A program made the translations under genes and the position numbers. From Sphingomonas sp. S-NIH.Pt15_0812 (GTDB lineage Bacteria; Pseudomonadota; Alphaproteobacteria; Sphingomonadales; Sphingomonadaceae), in contig NZ_QLJH01000003.1 of NCBI RefSeq assembly GCF_003951315.1, positions 62,001 to 126,000 on the forward strand: 64,000 nt of DNA, given 5' to 3'. The notes under the pieces are model-generated. The model saw only the letters and a program-made list of their open reading frames with translations, was not told the DNA's origin and searched no databases. Below are positions 28,666 to 38,283 of the stretch, piece by piece (position 1 is the first letter of the stretch; the number at the start of each line of letters is the position of its first letter).

Positions 28666-29658
28666 TTGCGCGTCGTCTCCGGAATCCAGCCCACCGGCAA
28701 CCTCCATCTTGGCAATTACCTGGGCGCGATCAAGCAATGGGTCGCGATGCAGCATCAGGCGGAGTCGCTCTTCTTCCTCGCCGACCTGCACGCGCTGACC
28801 GTCGCGATCGACCCGAAGGAACTGGCCGCCAACACGATCGAGATGGCCGCGACCCTGGTCGCCTGCGGCGTCGATCCCGACACGGCGATCCTGTTCAACC
28901 AGGCGCGCGTCCCCGCCCATGCCGAGCTGTGCTGGCTGCTCCAGGGCACCGCGCGGATGGGCTGGCTCAACCGGATGACGCAGTGGAAGGACAAGGCGGG
29001 CAAGAATCGCGAGGGCGCGAGCGTCGGCCTGTTCACCTATCCGGTGCTCCAGGCCGCCGACGTGCTGCTCTACCAGGCGACGCATGTGCCGGTCGGCGAC
29101 GACCAGCGCCAGCATCTGGAGCTGGCGCGCGATATCGCCACCAAGTTCAACCTCGACTTCGACGTGGCGCTGTTCACCCTGCCCGAACCCTATATCTCGC
29201 CCGCCGCGCCGCGGATCATGAGCCTGCGCGACGGCAGCGCCAAGATGTCCAAGTCGGACCCGTCCGAGGCATCGCGGATCGCGCTGATCGATTCGGACGA
29301 CGTGATCGCGCAGAAGCTGCGCAAGGCGAAGACCGATGCCGAGCCGCTGCCGAGCGAAGCGGCCGGGCTGGCCGAGCGGCCCGAGGCGCGCAACCTGGTG
29401 ACGATCTTCGCGGCACTGGCGGGGACCAGCGTCGATTCGGTGCTGGCCGACCATGCCGGCCAGGGCTTCGGCGCGTTCAAGCCTGCGCTCGCCGACCTCG
29501 CCATCGCGCAGCTCGCACCGATTCGCGACCGGCTGACCCGCCTGCTGGACGACCGGACCGCCGTCGCCGCGATCCTGGAGCGCGGTGCGGAACGAGCCCG
29601 GGCGCTGGCCGCGCCGACCCTGTTGCAGGCCCAGCGGGCGACCGGGCTACAGGTCTGA
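28666..29658 (+). CDS. trpS: Tryptophanyl-tRNA synthetase
   Basis: Class I aminoacyl-tRNA synthetase, 330 residues. The HIGH-type motif is GNLHLGN and the KMSKS loop AKMSKSDPS. Further family segments: [40 protein letters not shown]. The only start that fits the family N-terminus ([11 protein letters not shown]) is TTG 28666, with AAGGA about 7 bases upstream. Confidence 0.94.
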   Translation: MRVVSGIQPTGNLHLGNYLGAIKQWVAMQHQAESLFFLADLHALTVAIDPKELAANTIEMAATLVACGVDPDTAILFNQARVPAHAELCWLLQGTARMGWLNRMTQWKDKAGKNREGASVGLFTYPVLQAADVLLYQATHVPVGDDQRQHLELARDIATKFNLDFDVALFTLPEPYISPAAPRIMSLRDGSAKMSKSDPSEASRIALIDSDDVIAQKLRKAKTDAEPLPSEAAGLAERPEARNLVTIFAALAGTSVDSVLADHAGQGFGAFKPALADLAIAQLAPIRDRLTRLLDDRTAVAAILERGAERARALAAPTLLQAQRATGLQV

Positions 29659-29784
29659 GAATCGGCCGGGCGTCTTCCGCGCGACCCGGCCGACTGTCCC
29701 CCTGGGCTCCCGCGTCCGCAGGAGCGCGGTGGTAGGCTGGCGGCTATAGTACCTAGACGCGGGCGACATCAATTCGACTCAAGC

Positions 29785-29818
29785 CGTCATTGCGAGCGTA
29801 GCGAAGCAATCCAGAGCG
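29785..29818. repeat. Palindromic interspersed repeat
   Basis: The core ATTGCGAGCGTAGCGAAGCA is an imperfect palindrome (29789-29810). Its arms read ATTGC-GAGC and GC-GAAGCAAT, and CCAGAGCG follows. This motif family recurs in intergenic DNA of many bacteria, by recollection and not checked here. It sits between the convergent ends of trpS and dnaA. The rest of 29659-29855 shows no gene. Confidence 0.6.
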
Positions 29819-29855
29819 TCACGCGCGCCCGTGGATGGCTTTGCTGCGGCCGGGA

Positions 29856-31589
29856 TCAGGCTTCCAGTTCGCGCAGCAGCACCCGCACCGCCGAATCGAT
29901 CTCGCGGTCGGTATCGCGCAATTGCTCGATCTTGCGGACCGCATGGATCACGGTCGAATGGTCGCGCCCGCCGAACTTGCGGCCGATCTCGGGCAGCGAG
30001 CGGGTGGTCAGGCGCTTGGCGAGATACATGGCGATCTGGCGCGGCCGCGCCACCGACCGGCTGCGCCGCGCCGACACCATGTCGAGCGGCTTCAGGTCGA
30101 AGAACTGCGTCACCAGCTTCTGGATATCGTCGATCGTCACCCGCCGCTCGGCCCCGCGCAGCGTGTCGCCCAGCGTCTGCACCGCGAAGTCCATGTCGAC
30201 CCGCTGGCCGGTCAGCTGCGCATAGGCGACCACCCGGTTCAGCGCGCCTTCCAGCTCGCGGATGTTGGTGTTGATCCGCGCCGCGATCAGCTCGATCACA
30301 TCGACCGGCACGACCGCGTCCGGCAGGTCGGCCATCTTGCGGTCCAGGATCGCGCGCCGCAGCGCCAGGTTGGGCGCCTTGATGTCGGCGACCAGCCCGG
30401 CCGACAGCCGGCTGACGATTCGCGGCTCGATCGCGTCCAGCGCCTGCGGCGCCCGATCGGCGCAGATCACCAGCCGCTTGCCGTTCAGCACGATCTCGTT
30501 GATCGTGTGGAAGAACTCTTCCTGCGTCGATCCCTTGCCGGCGATGAACTGAAGATCGTCGATCATCAGCAGGTCCGCCGACCGCAGCCGCGCCTTGAAC
30601 GCATGCGTGTCGCGCGCGCGCAGTGCGGAGACGAATTCGAACATGAACCGCTCGGCCGACATGTAGAGCACCTGCGCGCTCGGCACCGCCGCCTGATAGG
30701 CATGGCCGATCGCGTTCATCAGGTGCGTCTTGCCCTGTCCCGTGCCGCCATGGAGGAACAGCGGCGAGAAACGCGGCACGCCCGGCTCGGCGAGCGCACA
30801 GGCGGCGTTGAAGGCCACCATGTTCGACGAATCGACGACGAATCGGTTGAAGGTGAGGCGAGGGTCGAGCGCCGGCCGATCCATGGCGGCACGCGGCGCG
30901 ATCAGCGGCTCGGGCGCGGGGATGGACACGCCGAACACCGGGCGCGGCGTCACCGGCGTCTCGTCCCGCGCCATCGGGGCGGGCACCGGCTGGGTCTCGG
31001 CCGGAATGGCGGTCGGGATCGCGGCCGGGGCCAGGGGCGGTGTCGGCTTCACCGTGGCGCGCTTCTTCGCCACGGACGCGGCGAGAGACGCCGGAGCCGC
31101 AACGACGGGCGCCGGAGCTACGGCGGCGGGTGCCGGAGCCGCCGGCGTCGCGATCCGGGGCATGACGGGGCGGGTGCTGGCGACGGTGCGGCGACGGGTC
31201 GGGACCAGCTGGCGCGCGCCGCTGGCGACGCGGTCACCCGCCGCGCACAGCGAGGCGACCTCGGCCAGCGGGATCGGCGGCGTCTGCGCCGTCACCACCA
31301 CCGGCGGCGTGGTGCGCGGCCGAGTCTCGATCGACACGAGCCGCACGTCGGGCAGGACGCGCTGGAACTCCATCGCCAGCCGGTCGGCATAATGGCTCCG
31401 CACCCAGTTGGTGACGAAGGCGGAGGGCAAGGCCAGCCGGATCGATTCGGCATCGTCGCTGGGCACCAGCTCGATCGGCTTCAACCATTGCTCGAATACG
31501 CGGGGGCCCGCCGACTCGCGCAGCGAGGCACGGACCCGCGCCCAGGCCAGGGCCTGTTCGCTCGCCATGCCGGACTGCCTGTTCGTCAC
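29856..31589 (-). CDS. dnaA: Chromosomal replication initiator protein DnaA
   Basis: 577 residues from GTG 31589. Domain I (WARVRASLRESAGP to about 95) is followed by an unusually long Ala/Pro-rich domain II linker of about 130 residues. Domain III is the AAA+ module (Walker A GGTGQGKTH, Walker B LLMIDDLQF), and domain IV is the DnaA-box-binding helix-turn-helix (GGRDHSTVIHAVRKIEQL). Earlier ATGs at 31595 and 31604 are possible; GTG 31589 has GGGAGA at good spacing. rpsT is upstream on the same strand, as in Caulobacter. Confidence 0.95.
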   Translation of the reverse strand: MTNRQSGMASEQALAWARVRASLRESAGPRVFEQWLKPIELVPSDDAESIRLALPSAFVTNWVRSHYADRLAMEFQRVLPDVRLVSIETRPRTTPPVVVTAQTPPIPLAEVASLCAAGDRVASGARQLVPTRRRTVASTRPVMPRIATPAAPAPAAVAPAPVVAAPASLAASVAKKRATVKPTPPLAPAAIPTAIPAETQPVPAPMARDETPVTPRPVFGVSIPAPEPLIAPRAAMDRPALDPRLTFNRFVVDSSNMVAFNAACALAEPGVPRFSPLFLHGGTGQGKTHLMNAIGHAYQAAVPSAQVLYMSAERFMFEFVSALRARDTHAFKARLRSADLLMIDDLQFIAGKGSTQEEFFHTINEIVLNGKRLVICADRAPQALDAIEPRIVSRLSAGLVADIKAPNLALRRAILDRKMADLPDAVVPVDVIELIAARINTNIRELEGALNRVVAYAQLTGQRVDMDFAVQTLGDTLRGAERRVTIDDIQKLVTQFFDLKPLDMVSARRSRSVARPRQIAMYLAKRLTTRSLPEIGRKFGGRDHSTVIHAVRKIEQLRDTDREIDSAVRVLLRELEA

Positions 31590-31996
31590 GCACATTTCTC
31601 CCATCGGCAAAGCACCCGTGCTTGCCGGTCCTCGAGTCAAAAAGTGTCAGCATCCCCCGTTGGGCGATCACGAATCGCCCAGCCCCAGTTCGCTGGTGAT
31701 GTAGAATCGACGAAGGTCATCGTCGGTGTGGTCACGGGATATGAAGGACCGGGGGGTTCGATCAAGTCACGAAAGGGAAATATACGGGATTGACAGGCCA
31801 CCGGCCGCAGAAACCCGTCGAAAATCTTCTAAGCCATTGAATCAACACAGATTTTTCTGCCACAGCCGAATCACTGGACACTCGAATCGTGGGGAATCCT
31901 CGGGTTTGAAAGCGGTGCGTTTTTGTTCCGGACGCGCACGAAAAAACCCGCCGGAGCCATGCTCCGACGGGCCAATTCGTTAACCCTTTGCTGGGT
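31590..31996 (-). promoter_or_regulatory. dnaA upstream region rich in GANTC (CcrM) sites
   Basis: No gene is supported in this 407-base interval. It holds seven GANTC sites: GAGTC at 31633 and GAATC at 31672, 31704, 31839, 31868, 31884 and 31894. About one per 256 bases is expected by chance. GANTC is the CcrM methylation site controlling cell-cycle promoters in alphaproteobacteria, including dnaA in Caulobacter. The region is also AT-richer than its surroundings (around 31790-31870). No clear TTATNCACA DnaA box cluster is seen, so I do not call an origin. Confidence 0.6.
31941..31973 (-). terminator. Rho-independent terminator after rpsT
   Basis: On the minus strand CCCGTCGGAGC pairs with GCTCCGGCGGG around an ATG loop, followed by TTTTTT. 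It is a textbook intrinsic terminator about 25 bases after the rpsT stop. It separates rpsT from the dnaA promoter region. Confidence 0.93.
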
Positions 31997-32260
31997 TCAG
32001 GCTAGCGTCGCGACCGCCTTGGTCAGGCGCGAGAACTTGCGGCTGGCGGTGTTCTTGTGAAGCACGCCCTTGGCCACGCCGCGCGCCAGCTCGGGCTGCG
32101 CCGCTGCCAGCGCCGCGGTCGCCGCCGGCTTGTCGCCCGATGCGAGCGCCGCCTCGACCTTCTTCACGAAGGTGCGGATACGGCTGACGCGAGCGCCGTT
32201 GATCTCGGCGCGGCGCTCGTTGCGGCGGATGCGCTTCTTGGCTTGCGGCGTGTTCGCCAT
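31997..32260 (-). CDS. rpsT: 30S ribosomal protein S20
   Basis: 87 residues: [17 protein letters not shown], then [14 protein letters not shown] and the C-terminal [19 protein letters not shown], which are invariant S20 features. It is the only gene on its transcript, with a strong terminator after it. It neighbours dnaA as in other alphaproteobacteria. Confidence 0.98.
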   Translation of the reverse strand: MANTPQAKKRIRRNERRAEINGARVSRIRTFVKKVEAALASGDKPAATAALAAAQPELARGVAKGVLHKNTASRKFSRLTKAVATLA

Positions 32261-32378
32261 TCTTGAACGTCCTCGACTTATAAACGGGAAAGGAGCGCGG
32301 AGACGACTCCACGCTCGGATTGGTCGCGGCCTTACCGATTTTGGGGCCGCTGGTCAACCGGAACCACCCCCGATTGGG

Positions 32379-33194
32379 TCAGCCGCGCTGGCAGCGCGGG
32401 CACCAGAAGGTCGAGCGTCCCGATTCGGTTCGCCGCCGCACCGGCCCGCCACAGGCACAGGGTTCGTCCTCGCGGCCATAGACCAGGAACTGCTTGGAAA
32501 AATAGCCAAGCTCGCCGTCCGGGGCGGCGAAGTCGCGCAAGGTCGATCCCCCCGCCGCGATCGCCGATTCGAGGACCTCCCGGATCGCCGTCACCAGCCG
32601 CTCGAGTCGCGGCAGCGCGATCCGCCCGGCCTCGCGCGACGGGGCGATTCGCGCCATGTGCAGCGCCTCGCATACATAGATGTTGCCGAGTCCCGCGACG
32701 ATCCGCTGGTCGAGCAGCATCGCCTTGATCGGCGCCGACCGCCCCGCCAGCGCCCGCACCAGATAGTCGGCGCTGAGGTCCGGCCCCAGCGGCTCCGGCC
32801 CCATGGCGAGGAAGGCCGGATACGACTCGAGTTCGGCGGTCGGCAGCAGGTCGATGAAGCCGAATCGCCGGGGATCGTTCAGCGCCAGCCGCCGCCCCGC
32901 CTCCGTCTCGATCAGCAGATGGTCGTGCGCCAGCGACTCGGCCGGATCGACCCGCCATCGCCCAGACATGCCCAGGTGGAAGATCATCGTGTCGCCGCGA
33001 TCGGTCTCGACCAGCCCATATTTGGCGCGCCGGCCGAGCGTGGTGACCACCGCCCCCTGCATCCGCTGGCGCAGGTCGAGGGGGATCGCCTTGCGCAGAT
33101 CGGCGCGGCGCGGCTCGACCAGGCGCAGCCGCTGCCCGGCAAGGACGGGGGTGAGGCCACGCACGGTGGTCTCGACTTCGGGAAGTTCTGGCAC
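32379..33194 (-). CDS. mutM: Formamidopyrimidine-DNA glycosylase
   Basis: Removes oxidised purines such as 8-oxoguanine and nicks the abasic site. 271 residues. The N-terminal MPELPEVETT has the catalytic Pro2 and Glu3. RRAKYGLV contains the conserved Lys, and the H2TH region has IKAMLLDQRIVAGLGNIYV. The zinc finger near the C-terminus is made of CAC and CPRC. Divergent from ubiE with a 55-base gap. Confidence 0.97.
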   Translation of the reverse strand: MPELPEVETTVRGLTPVLAGQRLRLVEPRRADLRKAIPLDLRQRMQGAVVTTLGRRAKYGLVETDRGDTMIFHLGMSGRWRVDPAESLAHDHLLIETEAGRRLALNDPRRFGFIDLLPTAELESYPAFLAMGPEPLGPDLSADYLVRALAGRSAPIKAMLLDQRIVAGLGNIYVCEALHMARIAPSREAGRIALPRLERLVTAIREVLESAIAAGGSTLRDFAAPDGELGYFSKQFLVYGREDEPCACGGPVRRRTESGRSTFWCPRCQRG

Positions 33195-33249
33195 GCCGAT
33201 CAGCTAGGTAGCGTTTGCCCCTGCCACAAGCGCCCGCTAGGGCGGTGGC

Positions 33250-33981
33250 ATGACCGATACAGTCTCCTTCGGCTACGAAGACGTCGCTCCCGAGGAAAAG
33301 ACCCGCCGGGTCGGTGGCGTGTTCGCCAGCGTCGCGAAAAACTACGACCTGATGAACGATGCCATGTCGGGCGGCATGCATCGCCTGTGGAAGGATCGCT
33401 TCGTCCGCCGGGTGAAGCCGCGGCGCGGCGAGCAGATCCTCGACATGGCGGGTGGCACCGGCGACATCGCCTTCCGCCTGGCGGAAAGCGGCGCGTCGAT
33501 CACCGTCGCCGACATCAATCCGGCGATGCTGGACGTCGGCATGGCGCGCGCGCAGAAGCGTGGCATCGACGGGCTGGTCTGGACCGAGGCGAATGCCGAG
33601 GTGCTGACCTTCCCCGACCGTTTCTTCGACGCCTATACGATCGCCTTCGGCATCCGGAACGTGACCGATATCCCCAAGGCCCTGCGTGAGGCGCATCGGG
33701 TGCTGCGACGCGGCGGGCGCTTCTTCTGCCTGGAATTCTCGACCGTCGAGTGGCCGGGCTTCGCCGACATCTACGACGCCTATTCGCATCGCCTGGTGCC
33801 CAAGCTGGGGCAGATGCTGGCGGGCGATGCCGACAGCTATAAATATCTGGTCGAATCGATCCGCCGCTTCCCGCCCATGCCGCGTTTCGAGGCGATGATC
33901 GGCGAGGCCGGCTTCGTGAACACGCGGGTCGAGCCGATCATGGGCGGCCTGGTCGCCATCCATTCCGGCTGGAAGATCTGA
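33250..33981 (+). CDS. ubiE: Ubiquinone/menaquinone C-methyltransferase UbiE
   Basis: SAM-dependent C-methylation in quinone synthesis. 243 residues. SAM motif I is ILDMAGGTGDIAF, the family signature is YDLMNDAMSGGMHRLWKD, and later segments are FGIRNVTDIPKAL and SYKYLVESIRRFP. It is first in an overlapping run with ubiB, 7 bases apart. Confidence 0.96.
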   Translation: MTDTVSFGYEDVAPEEKTRRVGGVFASVAKNYDLMNDAMSGGMHRLWKDRFVRRVKPRRGEQILDMAGGTGDIAFRLAESGASITVADINPAMLDVGMARAQKRGIDGLVWTEANAEVLTFPDRFFDAYTIAFGIRNVTDIPKALREAHRVLRRGGRFFCLEFSTVEWPGFADIYDAYSHRLVPKLGQMLAGDADSYKYLVESIRRFPPMPRFEAMIGEAGFVNTRVEPIMGGLVAIHSGWKI

Positions 33982-33988
33982 CGCCCTC

Positions 33989-35524
33989 GTGACCTCTTCG
34001 ATCGTCCATGGCTGGCGCGTCCTGAAATGGGGCCGGATCCTCGCGCGGCACGGTGCGCTGCGCGGGATCGAGCGCGACCCCAACACCCCCGCCCCCGTCC
34101 GCCGGCTGGCGCGGATCGCGCGGTTCGGCGCGCGCCTGCCCGCCCGGCCGCGCTATGCCGATGCGTTTCAGGACATCGGCCCGGCCGCGATCAAATTGGG
34201 CCAGACGCTCGCCACCCGCCCCGACCTGGTCGGGGAGGATGCGGCGCACGACCTGTTGCGGTTGCAGGACCAACTCCCTGCCGTCCCCTATGAGACGATC
34301 CACGCCGCGATCCGGACCGGCCTGGGCCGCGACCCGGCCACGCTGTTCGCGCGGATCGAGCAGACCCCGGTCGGCGCCGCCTCGATCGCGCAGGTCCACC
34401 GCGCCGTCACCACCGACGGGCGACAGGTCGCGGTCAAGGTGCTGCGCCCCGGCGTCGAGGAGGATTTCGCCCGCGCCATCGACACCTATCAATGGGCGGC
34501 GGCGCAGATCGAAAGCCTGAGCGTCGAGGCGCGCCGGCTGCGGCCGCGCCTGACGATCGAGAATTTCCGCCGCTGGACGCTGCGCGAGCTCAACTTCCGG
34601 CGCGAGGCGGCCTCCGCCTCCGAACTGGCCGAGGCGATGACGGCGGAGCCGGACTTCGTCGTCCCCGCCATCGACTGGCAGCGATCCACCGCCAAGGTGC
34701 TGACGGTCGAATGGATCGACGGCATCAAGCTGTCCGACCGGGCGGCGCTGGTCGCCGCCGGCTACGACCTGCCCCGGCTGGCCGAGACGCTCGTCCGCGC
34801 CTTCCTGCGCCAGGCGATCGCGGAGGGGTTCTTCCATGCCGACATGCACCAGGGCAATCTGTTCGCCCTGCCCGGCAATAAGATCGCCGCGATCGATTTC
34901 GGCATCATGGGCCGGATCGACCGGCGCGCGCGCGTCTGGCTGGCGGAAATCCTCTACGGGCTGATCACCGGCAACTACAAGCGCGTCGCGGAAATCCATT
35001 TCGAGGCGGGCTATGTCCCGGCCCATCACAATGTCGCCGAGTTCGCCACGGCGCTGCGCGCGGTGGGCGAGCCGATGCGCGGCCTGCCGGTCAAGGACAT
35101 GTCGATCGGCATGATGCTCGACGGCCTGTTCTCGATCACCCGCGATTTCGACATGGTGACCCAGCCGCACCTGCTGCTGCTCCAGAAGACGATGGTGATG
35201 GTGGAGGGCGTGGCGACCAGCCTCGACCCCGACATCAACCTGTGGGAATCGGCCGCGCCCTTCGTGCGCGAATGGATCCGCACCGAATTGGGGCCGGAGG
35301 CGGCGATCGCCGACCGGCTGATCCTCGACCTGCGCACGCTGGCCGGCGTGCCCGAGCTGGTGCGGCGGATCGAGGCGCGGTTCCCCGCGCCCGGCGGCGA
35401 GCCCCCCGCGCCGCCCCTGCGCGAGATCGAGGTGGTGCGCATCGGCGGCGGCTGGCGCTATGCCATCACCGCCGCACTGGCGGCGGCGGCCGGGGTCGCC
35501 GCGACGCTGGCGGTGCTGCACTAG
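33989..35524 (+). CDS. ubiB: Atypical kinase/ATPase UbiB (ubiquinone biosynthesis)
   Basis: 511 residues from GTG 33989. UbiB/ADCK hallmarks: the KxGQ motif in AIKLGQTLATRPDL, the Ala-rich nucleotide loop GAASIAQVHRA, the VAIK-type Lys in VAVKVLRPGV, FHADMHQGN and DFGIMGRI. One or two C-terminal hydrophobic helices (YAITAALAAAAGVAATLAVL) anchor it in the inner membrane. It supports coenzyme Q synthesis together with ubiE. Confidence 0.95.
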   Translation: MTSSIVHGWRVLKWGRILARHGALRGIERDPNTPAPVRRLARIARFGARLPARPRYADAFQDIGPAAIKLGQTLATRPDLVGEDAAHDLLRLQDQLPAVPYETIHAAIRTGLGRDPATLFARIEQTPVGAASIAQVHRAVTTDGRQVAVKVLRPGVEEDFARAIDTYQWAAAQIESLSVEARRLRPRLTIENFRRWTLRELNFRREAASASELAEAMTAEPDFVVPAIDWQRSTAKVLTVEWIDGIKLSDRAALVAAGYDLPRLAETLVRAFLRQAIAEGFFHADMHQGNLFALPGNKIAAIDFGIMGRIDRRARVWLAEILYGLITGNYKRVAEIHFEAGYVPAHHNVAEFATALRAVGEPMRGLPVKDMSIGMMLDGLFSITRDFDMVTQPHLLLLQKTMVMVEGVATSLDPDINLWESAAPFVREWIRTELGPEAAIADRLILDLRTLAGVPELVRRIEARFPAPGGEPPAPPLREIEVVRIGGGWRYAITAALAAAAGVAATLAVLH

Positions 35525-35531
35525 GACGGCG

Positions 35532-36626
35532 ATGCGGCGCGCGGCTCCTCCGCTGCTCCTGTCGGGACCGACCCGTTATGCGGGTCTGGCGCAGCGACAT
35601 GCGCAGGTCCTGCTGGCGCTGCTCGCCCTGGCGGCGCTGTTGCTGCTCGGCCGGCCGGGGATGGAACCGCCCCAGCCCGGCGATGACGGCGACGTCGCGC
35701 TGGCCTCCACCATCGTCGAGAATATCCGCTATGGCGGGGCCTACTACCCGGTCGCCGCCGACGCGCGGCGCGACGCCGGCCTGCCGCTCCGCCCCTTCAC
35801 CCGTTTCGCGCTGCCGACGCTACCGATCGTCGCCGCCGCCGTGCCGCCGCGCCTGTTCGCGGCCATGCTGATGCTGCTGGCCGTGGCGGTGGGCGTGGCC
35901 GCCTGGATGCGGTTGCGTCCCTGGCTGGGCCGGCGCAGGGTGGCCGCACTGCTCCTGGTCGCGATGCTCATCGCCGGCCGGGCCCCCGCCGGCCCGATGG
36001 CGCTGGCGCTGCTGCCGGAGGTGTGGGCGGGCCTGCTCCTGGCCCTGGCCGTGCTGGTCCGTCGACATGGCCGCTGGATCGAGGCCAGCGCGCTTGCCCT
36101 CGCCGCCGCCTTGCTCTGCGAGACGGCCGCGCCCGCCTTGCTGCTGATGGCGGTGATGGCATGGCGCGACGGCGACCGGCGCGAGGCGATCGGCTGGGCG
36201 CTGGCGCTGGGGCTGTTCATGGTGGTGCTCGGCGTCCACGCGCAGGCGGTGGCGCGATTGCTGCGCGACTCCGACCTGGCGGCCACGGGCGGATGGAGCC
36301 ATCCCGGCCCGGCCTATGCGATCCGGGCCTTGGCGCAGGCGATGGCGGCGACCGGCCTGCCGGGCGGACCGGCGGCGCTGCTGATGCTGCTCGCCATGTT
36401 CGGCTGGACGGCGCTCGCCGATCCCCTGGCCGAACGCATGGCGGCGATCCTCATCCTCTATGCGACGATGCTGGCCCTGACCGCGCGGATCGGGCAGGTC
36501 GAGGCGGCGGCGATCGCCGCGCCGCTGGCATTCGCCGGACTGGTCTTCGCGGTCGACGGCCTGCGCGACCTGGTGCTGGCGGCACTGGACGGACGGCGCA
36601 TCACGGTGAAAAGGGTGGTCCGATGA
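35532..36626 (+). CDS. Polytopic membrane protein, GT-C-like
   Basis: 364 residues with roughly nine hydrophobic helices. After the first helix comes a periplasmic loop with PGDDGDVALAS and GGAYYPVAADARRDAGLP, then LRPFTRFALPTLP. An Asp-containing first loop followed by YY and R-P-T is seen in GT-C fold glycosyltransferases using polyprenyl-linked sugars. That assignment is inference; no substrate can be named. Its stop overlaps the coaBC start, placing it oddly inside a coenzyme gene operon. Confidence 0.7.
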   Translation: MRRAAPPLLLSGPTRYAGLAQRHAQVLLALLALAALLLLGRPGMEPPQPGDDGDVALASTIVENIRYGGAYYPVAADARRDAGLPLRPFTRFALPTLPIVAAAVPPRLFAAMLMLLAVAVGVAAWMRLRPWLGRRRVAALLLVAMLIAGRAPAGPMALALLPEVWAGLLLALAVLVRRHGRWIEASALALAAALLCETAAPALLLMAVMAWRDGDRREAIGWALALGLFMVVLGVHAQAVARLLRDSDLAATGGWSHPGPAYAIRALAQAMAATGLPGGPAALLMLLAMFGWTALADPLAERMAAILILYATMLALTARIGQVEAAAIAAPLAFAGLVFAVDGLRDLVLAALDGRRITVKRVVR

Positions 36627-37816
36627 CACGCGTCCTGCTGATCGTCGGCGGTGGCATCGCCGCCTACAAGGCGTGCGAGCTGATCCGCCTGGTGCGCCGC
36701 GCCGGCCATGCCGTCCGGTGCGTGCTGACCGAGGGGGGCAGCCATTTCGTCACGCCGATGACGCTCGCCGCCCTGTCGGGCGATCAGGTCTATACCAGTC
36801 TTTGGAACCTGAAGGACGAGGCGGAGATGGGCCATATCCAGCTCAGCCGCGAGGCCGACCTGATCGTCGTCGCGCCCGCCACCGCCGACCTGATGGCGCG
36901 CATGGCCGCGGGGCAGGCAAATGATCTGGCGACGACCCTGTTGCTCGCCACCGACGCCCCGGTGCTGGCAGTGCCGGCGATGAACGTGCGAATGTGGCTG
37001 CATCCCGCCACGCAGCGCAACGTCGCCCGGTTGCGCGACGATGGCGTGACCGTGCTGGAACCCGATTCGGGCGACATGGCGTGCGGCGAATATGGCCCCG
37101 GCCGCCTGCCCGAGCCGGTGGCGATCCTGGCGGCGATCGAGGCGGCCCTGCGACCGCCCCCGTCCGGGGACGGGCCGCTTGCCGGTCGCCATGTCCTGGT
37201 CACCGCCGGTCCCACGCATGAGCCGATCGATCCGGTCCGCTACCTCGCCAACCGATCTTCGGGCAAACAGGGCTTCGCCATCGCCGGTGCGCTGGCCGGG
37301 CTGGGCGCGCGGGTGACGTTGGTCGCGGGGCCGGTGACGCTGCCGACGCCACCCGGCGTCGACCGGCACGATGTCGAGACCGCGCGCCAGATGGCCGATT
37401 CGGTCGCGGCGGCGCTGCCGGCGGATGCGGCGGTGATGGTCGCCGCGGTCGCCGACTGGCATGTCGCGCCGGCTCTGCAGAAGGTGAAGAAGGGCGCGAC
37501 ACCCCCCGCGCTGGAACTGCGCGAGAATCCCGACATCCTGGCGACGCTTTCGCACGCGCCGAATCGCCCGGCGCTGGTCGTCGGTTTCGCCGCGGAGACC
37601 GAATCGGTCGTCGACCACGCCCGCGCCAAGCTGGCCCGCAAGGGCTGCGACTGGATCGTCGCCAATGACGTGTCCGGCGACGTGATGGGCGGTGATTCGA
37701 ATGCGGTGCATCTCGTGACCCCCGCCGGGGTCGAGGATTGGCCCCGCGCCGGCAAGGCGGAGGTCGCCCGTCGACTCGCATTCCGTATCGCCGAGCGGCT
37801 AAGGGAGGGATCATGA
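36623..37816 (+). CDS. coaBC: Bifunctional phosphopantothenoylcysteine decarboxylase/synthase
   Basis: CoA pathway: ligates cysteine to phosphopantothenate (CoaB) and decarboxylates the product (CoaC). 397 residues. The CoaC flavoprotein half has [14 protein letters not shown], the catalytic His in [19 protein letters not shown] and the lid Cys in [14 protein letters not shown]. The CoaB half has [21 protein letters not shown] and the typical KVKK segment. Start and stop overlap both neighbours. Confidence 0.95.
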   Translation: MTRVLLIVGGGIAAYKACELIRLVRRAGHAVRCVLTEGGSHFVTPMTLAALSGDQVYTSLWNLKDEAEMGHIQLSREADLIVVAPATADLMARMAAGQANDLATTLLLATDAPVLAVPAMNVRMWLHPATQRNVARLRDDGVTVLEPDSGDMACGEYGPGRLPEPVAILAAIEAALRPPPSGDGPLAGRHVLVTAGPTHEPIDPVRYLANRSSGKQGFAIAGALAGLGARVTLVAGPVTLPTPPGVDRHDVETARQMADSVAAALPADAAVMVAAVADWHVAPALQKVKKGATPPALELRENPDILATLSHAPNRPALVVGFAAETESVVDHARAKLARKGCDWIVANDVSGDVMGGDSNAVHLVTPAGVEDWPRAGKAEVARRLAFRIAERLREGS

Positions 37817-38283
37817 CCGCCCCTGCCGTCCCCTCTGCCCCCTTGCCGATCGCCATCCGCCGGCTGCCCCATGGCGCCGGCCTGCCGCTGCCCGCCTATG
37901 CCACCGCCGGGGCAGCGGGCATGGACGTGGTCGCGGCCGAATCGCTGCTGCTCGCACCGGGCGGGCGCCACGCCGTCGCCACCGGTTTCGCGCTCGCCAT
38001 TCCCGAGGGCTATGAGGTGCAGGTCCGCCCCCGCTCGGGCCTGGCGCTCAAGCATGGCATCACCTGCCTCAACACGCCGGGGACGATCGATTCGGATTAT
38101 CGCGGCGAGGTGAAGGTGATTCTCGCCAATCTGGGCGACACGCCTTTCCCGATCGCGATCGGCGACCGGATCGCCCAGCTGGTGCCCGCCATCGTCCAAC
38201 GCGCGACGCTGGTCGAATGCGACGCGCTGGACGAGACGGCACGGGGCGATGGCGGCTTCGGTTCGACCGGGCTGCGATGCTGA
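37813..38283 (+). CDS. dut: dUTP diphosphatase
   Basis: Trimeric dUTPase, 156 residues, all five motifs in order: [39 protein letters not shown] and [10 protein letters not shown]. It removes dUTP and supplies dUMP. The coaBC-dut neighbourhood is common in proteobacteria. Overlaps coaBC (ATGA) and the next small gene. Confidence 0.96.
   Translation: MTAPAVPSAPLPIAIRRLPHGAGLPLPAYATAGAAGMDVVAAESLLLAPGGRHAVATGFALAIPEGYEVQVRPRSGLALKHGITCLNTPGTIDSDYRGEVKVILANLGDTPFPIAIGDRIAQLVPAIVQRATLVECDALDETARGDGGFGSTGLRC

Noticed and set aside
31590..31996. Possible chromosomal origin beside dnaA
   Set aside because: AT-rich and full of GANTC sites, but I find no cluster of TTATNCACA boxes, and alphaproteobacterial origins are often elsewhere (near hemE or parAB).
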